Shown here in pieces: positions 41,987 to 50,495 of a stretch of DNA of 50,495 nt (position 1 is the first letter of the stretch; each line of letters opens with the position of its first letter). Position numbers and translations under genes: made by a program. Source of the stretch: Ignavibacteriota bacterium (GTDB lineage Bacteria; Bacteroidota; Ignavibacteria; UBA10030). The notes under the pieces were generated by a model that made no database searches, was not told the origin of the DNA, and worked only from the letters and a program-made list of their open reading frames with translations. The stretch is taken from contig PMZI01000035.1 of the NCBI GenBank assembly GCA_003170475.1, forward strand, positions 1-50,495, written 5' to 3'.

Positions 41987-42034
41987 AGACACTCCTCGGC
42001 ACGAAGAATCCCTCTCCGAAGTGCCTTTCCTGTG

Positions 42035-43354
42035 TTACTTCGTTTCGGCCTCCGCATCCGTGGCCGGCGGAGGTAACCGTTTGATCCGAATCCTGTCGAT
42101 CACACGATCAGTCACCTGCTCGACAATGAATTCAATTCCATTGAACTCCAATCGTTCTGCGGCGATGGGAATGTGACCGAGCTGTTCCAGGACAAATGCA
42201 CCGATCGAAAGAATGTTTTTGGGGGACAATTCCTGATTGATCAGCCGTTCGACCTCGTTCGTCGTCACGCTCGCATCGAGAACATACTCGTCATCACTGA
42301 GTTTTGTGATCTCCGGTGCCTCACGATCATATTCATCCTGAATCGGACCGACCAATTCTTCGAGGACAAGTTCCAGGGTGATCAATCCTGCGGTGCCTCC
42401 GTATTCGTCGGCGAGGATGACCATGTGTGTCTTCCGCTGCTGTATCGTCTCGAGCGCTTTTTCCAGGCTCGCGGTCTCAGGGAGAAAGCAGGCATCACGC
42501 AGTACCGATTCAATTGTGAACATCGGACTGTGATCGCGGTCCAGCCTGAAGATGTCCTTTGTGTAGACGACACCGATGATATTGTCAATCGTGTCCCGAT
42601 AGACGGGATACCGGGAAAATTTGTTCGTCCGCATGATCCGGAGATTATCCTCCGGGGATGCCGAGATCGACAGCGTCACCATTTCGGTGCGGGGAACCAT
42701 GCAGTGGCGGGCCTGTTTCAGCCGAAAATCCATGGCGTTCAACACCATGTCTTTTGCTGCCTTCGATCCTATTCGATCACGAGCCAGGATTAACCGCAGT
42801 TCCTCTTCAGAATGCGCCAGTTCCGTGCTGCCGGACACGCGGATTCCCACCAGGCGCAGAATGCCATTCGCCGAGGTATTCAAGAGCCAGATGAGGGGCT
42901 TAAAGATGGAGAAAAAGATTGAGAGCGGATAGGAAACCCACAGTGCTGTCGCACTCGTTTTCTGAATCGCCAGCCACTTCGGCCCCAATTCCCCCAGAAT
43001 GATGTGAAGAAAAGTGATAAGCGAGAAGGCGATGGCAAACGAGATCCATTGAATCAAGTGCTCGTTGACCATTCCAAAGTGTTGAAAGAGAGGCAGCAAC
43101 TCATCAGCCACGAGAGGCTCTCCGATCCACCCGAGTGCAAGGCTCGACATCGTAATGCCCAGCTGCGTCGCGGAGAGATAACGGTCGAGATGCGTTATGA
43201 TATCGCGTACGACCCGGGCACGCCGGTTTCCCTTGGCGGCAAGCGGCTCGATTTGCGTCAGTCGCACTTTGACGATGGCAAACTCTGTCGCGACAAAGAA
43301 GCCGTTGAGAAAAACTAAGAACAGTACCAGGAGTATGTTAAGAATGTATTCCAA
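42035..43354 (-). CDS. CorC/HlyC family (DUF21-CBS) membrane protein
   Basis: A 439-residue protein. An N-terminal DUF21/CNNM transmembrane domain (residues 1-190, VFLNGFFVATEFAIVKVRLTQ) is followed by two CBS domains (CMVPRTEMVTLSI; MVILADEYGGTAGLITLE) and a C-terminal CorC/HlyC transporter-associated domain (YVLDASVTTNEVERLI). Family members take part in magnesium or cobalt efflux and are often named hemolysins without being toxins. It converges with the S24 repressor gene and lies downstream of the helicase gene with about 100 bases between. Confidence 0.93.
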   Translation of the reverse strand: MEYILNILLVLFLVFLNGFFVATEFAIVKVRLTQIEPLAAKGNRRARVVRDIITHLDRYLSATQLGITMSSLALGWIGEPLVADELLPLFQHFGMVNEHLIQWISFAIAFSLITFLHIILGELGPKWLAIQKTSATALWVSYPLSIFFSIFKPLIWLLNTSANGILRLVGIRVSGSTELAHSEEELRLILARDRIGSKAAKDMVLNAMDFRLKQARHCMVPRTEMVTLSISASPEDNLRIMRTNKFSRYPVYRDTIDNIIGVVYTKDIFRLDRDHSPMFTIESVLRDACFLPETASLEKALETIQQRKTHMVILADEYGGTAGLITLELVLEELVGPIQDEYDREAPEITKLSDDEYVLDASVTTNEVERLINQELSPKNILSIGAFVLEQLGHIPIAAERLEFNGIEFIVEQVTDRVIDRIRIKRLPPPATDAEAETK

Positions 43355-43407
43355 AGTGAGCGCGTGTTGTTTTTGTGATGAGAACCTCGGAATCAGAAAT
43401 CAGGAGT

Positions 43408-43445
43408 CAGAATTCAGAATCGCTGGGGCAAGATTCTGAATCCTG
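43408..43445 (-). terminator. Hairpin downstream of the helicase gene
   Basis: CAGAATTCAGAATC (43408-43421) pairs with GATTCTGAATCCTG (43432-43445) with a 10-base loop, 13 of 14 matches. It begins six bases after the helicase stop. No T-tract follows on the - strand, so it is a likely but not proven transcript end. Confidence 0.45.
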
Positions 43446-43450
43446 TTTCT

Positions 43451-46333
43451 CTACCTCCTCAATTGTTCCGAGATCCATTCCAGGTATGCTTCCATCTTTC
43501 CAAGAAAATTGAGATAGGCAGTCGACCATTCAACAGGATTGGCTGGCTGAGATTTGCCGAGACATTCCTGGAAGACCTTTGACACAGACGTTGCGATGCG
43601 GTGCTTGCTTTCCTCCACCACAGCTTCCATCGCTGATGAATAATACGCACGCAGACTGAAGATATCCCATCGCACTCGTGCTTCCGGCGTATGCTTTGCG
43701 AAAAACGAAAGATCGGTTTTGCCCGCACCAGACATTTCGTAGATCAAAAGATTCCACCGTTCCATAATCTTCCGGAACTCTTCTTCATTCGTACAACCAT
43801 CGGTGGGCAAGTGTGCTGTCGCTTGTTCTGTTGCCAGCGTGTTGCGAAACAGCAGGTCGCCACCGACGAATTGTGAAAGCAGATTGACGTCTTGCCGCAT
43901 GCCCAGCACACGGTGGGCTGAAAAATAAGTTTCCTGTTCGAAGTTCCTCGCTCCTGAGAGTTGCTGCGATGGCTGGCGAGCAATCAATTTCATCCGCAAT
44001 TCCAGGTCGGCATCCCCTCCACCCACGCTGTCCGCGGGGCGGGCCAACTTGTCCGCTGAACCGCCGGCGGCATGGTGCAGACTGATGAACCGTTCCCGGG
44101 AATCCCAATCGAGTTCGTCAAATTGTTTCGCCGTGGCAGCAAACGAGGGAAGCGAGTCCGCCTGCCCACGGAGAAGCAGAAGAACTTTGGTCAACAATCG
44201 ATCACGGTACACGGAGTTGAAATGCGAAAAATCCGCCACAACATACAAGTCTTCTTCCACACTGGAGAATACCGCATTCAGCAATCGCGCGACGCGGTGT
44301 TCACCGACCTTCTTGTCATCCAGCTGCCGCATGGTGTAATCCACCCCCGCCATGGTGGTATCAAAGATGATCACTTTCTTCCGTCGCCCCTGAAACATCT
44401 GCGGCGTTCCCACCTCAACATGACGAATGCCCTGAAGCCGCAGCTGAAGTTTTGTATAGAGGGTCGTTCCCTGGAACGGGACGATGATACCAACCTCAGA
44501 GGCGTGCTTTTGACTTCGGAAGCAGATGTGTTTGGCCAGCTCAATGGTCCGCCTGGTTTGAAGATCGTTATACGGCAGCAGGCTCTTCTTCCCCAGGTAT
44601 TGCCGGCACATCGATTTCAAATCGCTGGTATCGACAACAAAAATGTTCCCCTTTGCCCGCGGTTGATCGAGAATATCGATCTTGTCGTCGAAAAAGACGG
44701 ACGCCATAAATCGGGAGAGCTTGGGGGTCTTTGTGAAATGGGATGAGAGGCGGATAGACCACCGCGGATTCTGTTTCGCCCAGTCGGGAAGCTGATGAAG
44801 TTGTTCGGCCTTGGCAACAATGCGAAAAACGTCTCTTTGCAGCCATGTTTGGGCGAGGTCGCCTTTCGAAAACGATTCGGGGCCGGGCTGGTGCGGATCT
44901 CCGGCGACCACCATCGCAATGTTCGCGCAGAGCGAAACCGCCGCAAGGTATGGAGGGCTCACCTGCTCTGCATCGTCAACAAGAACGAGGTCATAACGCC
45001 TCCCGTGCAACCGTGGATCACAGAAGAGATTTGTCACGGTGGTCGCCATGCATTGCTTCGACGAAAGAAGTGCGTTCTCGTCAACGGCGCTGAGCGCTTC
45101 AACATCGTCTGTGACCTTTCTCAGTCCCCCGAGCTCCCCGATGCGCTTCACCGCAGCTTGATATTCCTTGAGCTCGTTTGAATCGATCGGCGTTTGAGAT
45201 TCGGCCCGCATCAACTCTGTTGCCAGGGCCTGGTGCACCGGCTGCAGCTTCTTCTGTAACGCTTGTTTCTCCGTTAACAGCTTTTGTCCGGCGGCAACAG
45301 CTTCCTTGCTAAAACCGGTCTTCAGTCTTTCCATCATCGAGGCATTCTGAGCCCTGACGATCGTGTCTTTCAAACCGGTAATCTCGTCGCGCACCTTCTC
45401 GAGCTGCTTCTTGATGTCATTCGTCCGCTCGCGCAGATCGTTCAGCCTCGTGTAGAAATCGTCATGCAGATACTGATGGACTTTTGTCCTCCAGTACGTC
45501 CGCAGGAGAGCGATTCGTTCTTCAAGCTGCTGCTTCTTGTCGCTGCGTTTGAGCTCGACTTCACGCTCGAGCGAGTACAAACCAAGACCCGCGCCATTCT
45601 CCACAAGCGGCAGCCCGACCCTGGTGGCGCGTCCAAACAGCTCGACGCCAAGTTCTTTCCCAATGTCGACGGTCCGCAGGAACAACTGATCAACCTGCTC
45701 CGCCTTCGGAGCAAGAAGCAGCACACTCATTCCTGACCTCAGATAGCTTACGGCAACCGACGCCAGCGTCTGTGTCTTGCCGGTCCGCGTCGGACCCCAC
45801 ACATAAGAGACTCTGTTTTGCGATATTTTCTTCAAGGCTTCAAGTTGATCCGGCGTGGAGTCGTGACGGACCGCGGGATCGAGGATCATCGGTTGAGCGT
45901 TCTCAGGTCGGTCAGGATGCAAGAGGAGCGACGCAATGGGGTGAGATTTGTCAGCGGCCGCCAGCGCCTCCGTGACGCGCGGAAGATGCTCATCATGATT
46001 CCAGCGGCATTTGATTTCAGGAAGAACCACGCCAAAGTCCATCGGCAATGCGACGACGGCGAATTGGTTGGCAAGATGGATGATCTTCCCTTCCAGCGTT
46101 ATCGGCTGAAGCTGACTGAACGTGAAGAAGACGTGATCGACATTATGGAGGTACAGATCCTCGGGCACTTCAAAACGATAATAGAAGTACCCCGCGAAGG
46201 AGCCAAGGAACTCACCGCTAAAGAGGGAAATTTCTGTTCGGGCAGCGTTGAGCTTTTCTCGCTCTGCGCGCAATGCCTGAACAAGAACTGGGAAAGGAGA
46301 TGTATCCGTAGATCCGTTTGTGGGAGAACTCAT
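43451..46333 (-). CDS. Superfamily 1 (UPF1/DNA2-like) helicase-type protein
   Basis: A 960-residue protein. Motif I is VWGPTRTGKTQTL (residues 178-190), motif II is LVLVDDAEQVSP (in place of DEAQ), and motif III is VVAGDPHQPGPES. Later helicase blocks are VGIIVPFQGTTLYTKL and QGRRKKVIIFDTT. The N-terminal 160 residues and the last 230 residues are outside helicase motifs; a long charged coiled-coil insert (residues 270-400) follows motif Ia. Unwinding or remodelling of DNA or RNA is expected. ATG 46333 is chosen, with 46366 an alternative. It may be linked to the DNA-damage locus by position only. Confidence 0.82.
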   Translation of the reverse strand: MSSPTNGSTDTSPFPVLVQALRAEREKLNAARTEISLFSGEFLGSFAGYFYYRFEVPEDLYLHNVDHVFFTFSQLQPITLEGKIIHLANQFAVVALPMDFGVVLPEIKCRWNHDEHLPRVTEALAAADKSHPIASLLLHPDRPENAQPMILDPAVRHDSTPDQLEALKKISQNRVSYVWGPTRTGKTQTLASVAVSYLRSGMSVLLLAPKAEQVDQLFLRTVDIGKELGVELFGRATRVGLPLVENGAGLGLYSLEREVELKRSDKKQQLEERIALLRTYWRTKVHQYLHDDFYTRLNDLRERTNDIKKQLEKVRDEITGLKDTIVRAQNASMMERLKTGFSKEAVAAGQKLLTEKQALQKKLQPVHQALATELMRAESQTPIDSNELKEYQAAVKRIGELGGLRKVTDDVEALSAVDENALLSSKQCMATTVTNLFCDPRLHGRRYDLVLVDDAEQVSPPYLAAVSLCANIAMVVAGDPHQPGPESFSKGDLAQTWLQRDVFRIVAKAEQLHQLPDWAKQNPRWSIRLSSHFTKTPKLSRFMASVFFDDKIDILDQPRAKGNIFVVDTSDLKSMCRQYLGKKSLLPYNDLQTRRTIELAKHICFRSQKHASEVGIIVPFQGTTLYTKLQLRLQGIRHVEVGTPQMFQGRRKKVIIFDTTMAGVDYTMRQLDDKKVGEHRVARLLNAVFSSVEEDLYVVADFSHFNSVYRDRLLTKVLLLLRGQADSLPSFAATAKQFDELDWDSRERFISLHHAAGGSADKLARPADSVGGGDADLELRMKLIARQPSQQLSGARNFEQETYFSAHRVLGMRQDVNLLSQFVGGDLLFRNTLATEQATAHLPTDGCTNEEEFRKIMERWNLLIYEMSGAGKTDLSFFAKHTPEARVRWDIFSLRAYYSSAMEAVVEESKHRIATSVSKVFQECLGKSQPANPVEWSTAYLNFLGKMEAYLEWISEQLRR

Positions 46334-46594
46334 ACCTAAAACGCTGCATCCTTCCGTACGAAACAAGAACCGGAACTATACCTCAACTGTCTTCGGGAGA
46401 AAGCTCGGACTTCATCAGATTCCGAGGTGTGGTGGACAGCACAGGCCGCGGGAGAGCAAACTGCAAAAGGGGCAAAGTATTCGACTCCCCGGTCGCCGTT
46501 TATCATGTGAGGAAGTACGTGGCGAGCAAAGCAGGTAATGAAGATGAAGGGAGAGGACGATGTCTACCCCCGGGCAAAGCGCGGATGATGTTCG

Positions 46595-46768
46595 TTACGG
46601 CTTGTCCGGCAGTTCTTCGAACGCATCACCGAACAGTTCATCTGCTACGGTCGATGAATCAAAGAAACCATAGAACTCTGTGCCGGCGAGTTTCTTCTTC
46701 CGGAAATACATCGCCAGAACAGAAATCGTCACCCCTGCGATCAAACCGAACACCACATACTTTTTCAT
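46595..46768 (-). CDS. Small single-helix membrane protein, 57 aa
   Basis: Start ATG 46768 has GGGGGA upstream and gives MKKYVVFGLIAGVTISVLAM, a membrane helix, then an acidic tail ending FEELPDKP. The frame is open further upstream but that part has no ribosome site. No family recognised. It lies between the helicase and hexosaminidase genes. Confidence 0.55.
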   Translation of the reverse strand: MKKYVVFGLIAGVTISVLAMYFRKKKLAGTEFYGFFDSSTVADELFGDAFEELPDKP

Positions 46769-46908
46769 GTTCCCCCAAATCTTCTCGTGTTCTTCGTTGG
46801 CGTTTTCACGCCAATACCACATAGGAAATATAGCAAAAACAACTCTCTTTTTCCATCTCTGCAGATTCCCATTTTGAGCACAACGACCCCGACTCCGTTG
46901 GTCCACAC

Positions 46909-49458
46909 TCAGCGCTCGATCCAGGAGAGCCTGCCGGTTTCGAAATTCGGCGAAACGACCTCATTCGGATATGGTTTCGCAACCGCCTCCACCCATCCGG
47001 ATTCTTGCACGCGACCCTCATTCCACCCAGCCGAGACCGAAGTCGCGACCATCCACGTCGAATCGGTGAGGATCTTCGTGATTCCCTGACGCGTTTTGAG
47101 TTCACCGTAGACGTTGACTCCCGCAGAGCCAAAACGATTGTAGTTTGCCACCTCTATGGCAATGATGTTCTCACCGGGCTTCAACAACGGACCGACTTCC
47201 CACATTTTCACGCGCTGTTGCTCAACCAGAAGTGAGAGAGACCGTCGTGCATACACCTCGCCAAGTTCCTTGCCGTTGACCCACAGCCGCGCATGCGTGT
47301 CTCCGATGAGCTGGATCTTCGCATTCGAAGAAGGCTGATCAAGAACAAACTCTTTTCTGAAGAATGCGTGTGGGACTTGAGAAACCGAGGAATCCCGTCT
47401 TCCCGGATGAGCCTGAGGATGATAGATCCACTGACTCTCAAGAAGCGGATCGTTGATCGTTCCGCTCTCCTCAAACGCTCGTAGTGTTTCATCCCAGTAT
47501 GCGATCTGGCGATCATAGCGCGCCATCAGCAGGTCGAGATTCGCACTCCGATTCGTCTCCAACCACAACGATCGGAAATCTTCTTTCAACTGCCGCAACT
47601 CAGCGAGAACGCCCCGGACATTCGCACCGCACGCCTTCCTGAGTGAGTCCTTCACTACCCCCACCGATGTGTCGCGAACAACAGTTCGGAGGTTTTCGGC
47701 AATTTTGTTTTTGAGCGCAAACCAACGGCTCAGTCGCGCAACGAAATCAAGAGCGCCCGCCTGTGACGCATTGACAGATGCCGTCTCGTGAATCTTCGCG
47801 ACAGATTGCCGAACGACCGGCATCGTGGACTCCAGACTCTGAAGTCGCCAGATGATCGGCATCGGCGATTGCTTCAACGGAAGCATCGGATGACGCCAGA
47901 GTTCATTCCAGTTGATCTGGTTGAGCGGATTCGAGAGCAGAGCGTACGCTGTCCGACCGAGAAAACCCGCCTCTTCGGTTCCGAAGAACTGACGGAAAAA
48001 GACATTGTCGAAGCGCTCGACGTCTGCTTCCAGCGGCCGCCACGCGCACTCCGCTGTCCATGCATATCCGTAGTAATTGAACTCGCGAAGGGCCTCTCCG
48101 CCATAGTCATTCCAGTTCGACGTCAGAAGCCCCACTGATCCGTTCCGGAATCCGTCTCTGCTCAGATTCTGCACATTGATCATGGTGTTGACGTAGTTCG
48201 GGAAAGGTCCGGTGAAATTCCAGACGGCCGGCGAGACAACAAACGGAAACCCGGCACTCTTGAATGTCTCCGGGCTGGAGAAGGAATCCTGCGCCCCATA
48301 GTGCCAGTCGATGATAACGACATCCTTCGGAATTTTGTCAAGGATGGTGGGATTGTTCAGAATGACATCACCGTACATCATCGGTTTCTTTTTGTGCTTC
48401 TTGATGATGTCGAACAATCGCTTGTAATGTTCCGCATGCACGGTCGCAAGGTCGCTCGCCGCTACGCGATCTTTGTTGGCACCCAATCCGACATCCCATG
48501 ATTCGTCGGCTGCCATATTGAAGTAGGGCGAACTGAATGCATCACTCAGCTGTCCGATCATGTCGTCGAGCATCGTATACACGGTTTCATCCGAAACATT
48601 GACCGTGTGTGCTCCCGGAAACTCGGCGTACTTCACATACTCCGGCCGAACCAGGATGTTCTCCCAATGACCGAGGGTTTCAAACGTCGGGATGAGCTCC
48701 ACGTGGTATCGTTTCGCGTACGCGTCGAGTTCCTTCACTTCTGCCGCCGTGAGTTCACCGCGTCCTCTGCTCATCGTCGGGTATTTTTTGAAGACGAAGA
48801 TATCTTCGATGTACGGGGAATAGACATTGAGCTTGTGGTGCGACAGGAAGCGGATGATCTTCTTGAAGTTGTCCATCGTCGAAAGCTGACCGCGACTGAG
48901 ATCGTCCGTGATACCACGCATTTTCTGCAGCGGCCAATCCCGGATGGACACACCCGGGATCACCAGGCTCTTCTTTTGATAGTCGAGAATCTGGATAAGC
49001 GTCATGACCCCGTAGTATCGGCCGATCGCCGATTCGGCTATGATGACCACACCGTCCTGGCTCACATCCAGCAGATACCCTTCATTTTTGAGCTCCGGAC
49101 CATACGTAATCCGGTGACTCTTCAGCCATTGGCGCGCAAAGACCCCTTGCGGATGGCCCAGGTAAATGAAGCTTTTGGGAATCTTCTTGAGCCCATCTTC
49201 TTTAACAATGGAGAGCGCTTCCTTCTGCAATTCTCCGAGACGGACGTTGACTTGTTCTGCTGCGAATTTGTCCTCTGCTGTTGTGCGTTCGCCGAGAAGA
49301 ATGCGCGTCCGTGTGGAGGGCCTGAACGGCTCCGCCGTTGCAGCCATCTGACGTGGGGTGGGGATGACCCCCGGCAAGAAAGTCGATTGCTGGCGTTCCT
49401 GTGCAGACGCTGTGAGCGCAAGGAGGATGATGAACGAGAGAGTGAGATGCGTTTTCAT
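46909..49458 (-). CDS. GH20 beta-N-acetylhexosaminidase, exported
   Basis: An 849-residue protein. The signal peptide is LTLSFIILLALTASAQ. A GH20b-like N-domain (residues 30-170) is followed by the GH20 catalytic barrel with the Asp-Glu pair D318-E319 in NMAADESWDVG and substrate-binding residues in ETLGHWENI. After residue 640 a second half contains a helical region and a beta-sandwich of carbohydrate-binding type (QLIGDTHARLWVNGKEL, LLKPGENIIAIEVANYN). It releases terminal GlcNAc or GalNAc from glycans or peptidoglycan fragments. No T9SS tail is present. It is a single gene, possibly followed by the small membrane protein. Confidence 0.93.
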   Translation of the reverse strand: MKTHLTLSFIILLALTASAQERQQSTFLPGVIPTPRQMAATAEPFRPSTRTRILLGERTTAEDKFAAEQVNVRLGELQKEALSIVKEDGLKKIPKSFIYLGHPQGVFARQWLKSHRITYGPELKNEGYLLDVSQDGVVIIAESAIGRYYGVMTLIQILDYQKKSLVIPGVSIRDWPLQKMRGITDDLSRGQLSTMDNFKKIIRFLSHHKLNVYSPYIEDIFVFKKYPTMSRGRGELTAAEVKELDAYAKRYHVELIPTFETLGHWENILVRPEYVKYAEFPGAHTVNVSDETVYTMLDDMIGQLSDAFSSPYFNMAADESWDVGLGANKDRVAASDLATVHAEHYKRLFDIIKKHKKKPMMYGDVILNNPTILDKIPKDVVIIDWHYGAQDSFSSPETFKSAGFPFVVSPAVWNFTGPFPNYVNTMINVQNLSRDGFRNGSVGLLTSNWNDYGGEALREFNYYGYAWTAECAWRPLEADVERFDNVFFRQFFGTEEAGFLGRTAYALLSNPLNQINWNELWRHPMLPLKQSPMPIIWRLQSLESTMPVVRQSVAKIHETASVNASQAGALDFVARLSRWFALKNKIAENLRTVVRDTSVGVVKDSLRKACGANVRGVLAELRQLKEDFRSLWLETNRSANLDLLMARYDRQIAYWDETLRAFEESGTINDPLLESQWIYHPQAHPGRRDSSVSQVPHAFFRKEFVLDQPSSNAKIQLIGDTHARLWVNGKELGEVYARRSLSLLVEQQRVKMWEVGPLLKPGENIIAIEVANYNRFGSAGVNVYGELKTRQGITKILTDSTWMVATSVSAGWNEGRVQESGWVEAVAKPYPNEVVSPNFETGRLSWIER

Positions 49459-49586
49459 ATTGTTCGGTTGAGTGCTGAATGATGTGAACGACGGAGTAGG
49501 ATGCAGAGTGTGTCAGCAGATCGGGTGGTACTTGCTCGCAGGCGGGAGAGCGTACTGCGTCTCCGCTTCATTCGAGGGGAACGAGT

Positions 49587-49607
49587 GCCGGGTGTTGAAC
49601 ACCCGGC
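49587..49607 (-). terminator. Perfect 21-bp palindrome downstream of the Hc1-like gene
   Basis: GCCGGGTGTT and AACACCCGGC are exact complements around one central base. It sits 40 bases after the Hc1-like stop. As a hairpin the loop would be very tight; as duplex DNA it could be a protein-binding site. No T-tract. Confidence 0.4.
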
Positions 49608-49646
49608 TCTTCATCCATACAAGCTGTTGGAGAATCTCCAGAAGTT

Positions 49647-49850
49647 CTACGCGGGGGATTCCGACTCGTCACCCGCCATTTTTGATTTAATCTCTTGAAC
49701 TTCGTTTCGGACTTCCTGAGCTTTTCGCTTCAGGGACGCCATGTGTTTGCGAACGCGCGTCCCGGCCGATTTGTTGCCCTTCACATAGAATTTCTCGAAA
49801 TCTTTCTGAAACGTTTGAATCAGATCAAGAAGCTCTTGATAACGGTTCAT
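49647..49850 (-). CDS. Hc1-like histone H1-type protein
   Basis: A 67-residue basic helical protein: YQELLDLIQTFQKDFEKFYVKGNKSAGTRVRKHM is a diagnostic stretch of the Hc1-like histone family of Bacteroidota (chlamydial HctA relatives), followed by LKRKAQEVRNEVQEIKSKM. It probably binds DNA and compacts the nucleoid. ATG 49850 has AGGAA eight bases upstream and is preferred over the frame start at 49910. It is followed by a perfect palindrome. Confidence 0.88.
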   Translation of the reverse strand: MNRYQELLDLIQTFQKDFEKFYVKGNKSAGTRVRKHMASLKRKAQEVRNEVQEIKSKMAGDESESPA

Positions 49851-49988
49851 CGATGGTTCCTTTCTCGAATAATATGATACGGTGTGGGATTGCTTCTTCT
49901 TCGTCTTCAAAACTCTTGGTGAAGCGTCAGGAAAAACGCCGACAACGATCCAAATATAGCGTTTTTCGCGTGGAAGTCAAAGTTTTCC

Positions 49989-50495
49989 TCATCCGGAAAG
50001 CACACTCCCCCCATTGACGCTCACGACAGAACCAACCATGTGATTCGCAAGGTCAGAGGCAAGGAATACCACCGGCCCGGCAATTTCATCGGGGCTGGCC
50101 ACCCGGCCACGCGGAATGAGTTTGTTAATCTCGGAGAGCTTCCGCCGATTGGCAAGAATGTGTGATGACATATCCGTCTCGACCCAGCCTGGGGAAACAC
50201 AGTTGACAATGATTCCGCTCGGCGCCAATTCTGCTGCGATTGCTTTCGTGAAGGCGATCATTCCCCCCTTCGAGGCCGCGTAGTGCGAATAGTACGGCTC
50301 TCCCCGCTGGCCGGCGGTGCTCGCGATGTTGATGATCTTTCCCCCTTTTTGTTTCTTCATTATCGGTACAACCGCGTTGCAGAGGAGAAACGTTCCCTTC
50401 AAGTTGATATCGATCGTCTCATCCCATTGTTTCTCCGTCATTTTCCCCATGACGCCCCGTTTCCAGATTCCTGCGTTGTTCACAAGGATGTCGAT
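49989..50495 (-). CDS. SDR family oxidoreductase (FabG-like), N-terminus outside window
   Basis: The visible C-terminal part starts IDILVNNAGIW and runs to a stop at 49989. The NNAG motif, catalytic Ser in INIASTAG, Tyr and Lys in YYSHYAASKGG and VSPGWVETDM are all present. It is a short-chain dehydrogenase, close to 3-oxoacyl-ACP reductase. The glycine-rich cofactor motif lies beyond 50495. The complete protein would have about 240-250 residues. Confidence 0.93.
   Translation of the reverse strand: MDILVNNAGIWKRGVMGKMTEKQWDETIDINLKGTFLLCNAVVPIMKKQKGGKIINIASTAGQRGEPYYSHYAASKGGMIAFTKAIAAELAPSGIIVNCVSPGWVETDMSSHILANRRKLSEINKLIPRGRVASPDEIAGPVVFLASDLANHMVGSVVSVNGGSVLSG

Noticed and set aside
41991-42030. 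Terminator after the S24 repressor gene
   Set aside because: GGCAC and GTGCC can pair, but the loop is 19 bases and the stem is short.
1-50495. CRISPR array, tRNA or rRNA genes
   Set aside because: No regularly spaced repeats, tRNA cloverleaf or rRNA-like stretches were noticed; a proper tRNA scan was not possible.

Overview
The window looks like a chromosome segment of a member of the Bacteroidota/Chlorobiota (FCB) group, possibly an Ignavibacteria-like lineage. The signs are a secreted subtilase with a type IX secretion (T9SS) C-terminal sorting domain (PNPF motif near its start), a Gld-type ABC exporter with a GldG-like subunit and a DUF4340 partner, a small Hc1-type histone-like protein, and several SurA-like lipoprotein foldases. 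No rRNA, tRNA or CRISPR was seen. The assignment is by inference from gene content, not from a marker gene.

Positions 1 to about 7.4 kb are a stretch of integron gene cassettes, all on the + strand. Short unrelated ORFs (CPBP protease-like proteins, DUF1801, Trm112/methyltransferase fusion, RDD membrane protein, ICMT-like methyltransferase, cupin, lipoprotein, ClbS/DinB) are separated by attC-like sites. These share the right half CGGTTTGCCTAAACGTTRRRC and the left half RYYYAACAAACGGCAAA. For several cassettes the first bases after the crossover point are complementary to the R'' box of that cassette's own attC, as expected for real cassettes. No integrase gene lies in the window. From 7.4 to 11.8 kb the same style of gene continues (STAS-like, membrane protein, ICMT, DUF3788, MaoC-like, DUF1697, LCMT-like methyltransferase), but attC sites are no longer clear.

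12.1 to 15.5 kb is a compact + strand operon: MarR regulator, nitroreductase, DoxX, YciI/muconolactone-isomerase-like protein, two-domain VOC dioxygenase-like protein and YceI. It ends at a strong terminator. Its content matches the Bacillus MhqR/MhqNOP quinone-detoxification regulon.

15.6 to 34.1 kb is on the - strand. It holds an HGSNAT-like acyltransferase and a tight nine-gene run (three SurA/PpiC foldases, MoxR ATPase, T9SS-exported subtilase, vWA membrane protein, CE1-type esterase, VanX-like dipeptidase, CDF cation exporter). Upstream of it, separated by a terminator, is a four-gene Gld-type ABC export operon.

34.2 to 42.0 kb is the most striking region, a putative DNA-damage locus. 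It has a PA0069-type radical SAM protein translationally coupled to a divergent B-family DNA polymerase with altered motifs B and C and no obvious exonuclease motifs, a small coiled-coil protein, a VOC protein, and a RecA/Rad51-like protein without a canonical P-loop. Divergent from that is an SRAP (YedK/HMCES) protein, followed by a DUF72 protein and a LexA-like HTH-S24 repressor. A sigma70-like promoter facing DUF72 carries a GACAAAAATGTC palindrome in its spacer, with an inverted copy about 32 bp away. I read this as a possible alternative SOS mutasome.

42 to 50.5 kb holds a CorC/HlyC-type protein, a large SF1 helicase-like protein, a small membrane protein, a GH20 hexosaminidase, the Hc1-like protein and a truncated SDR reductase at the window edge. 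Several intergenic palindromes lie between genes.
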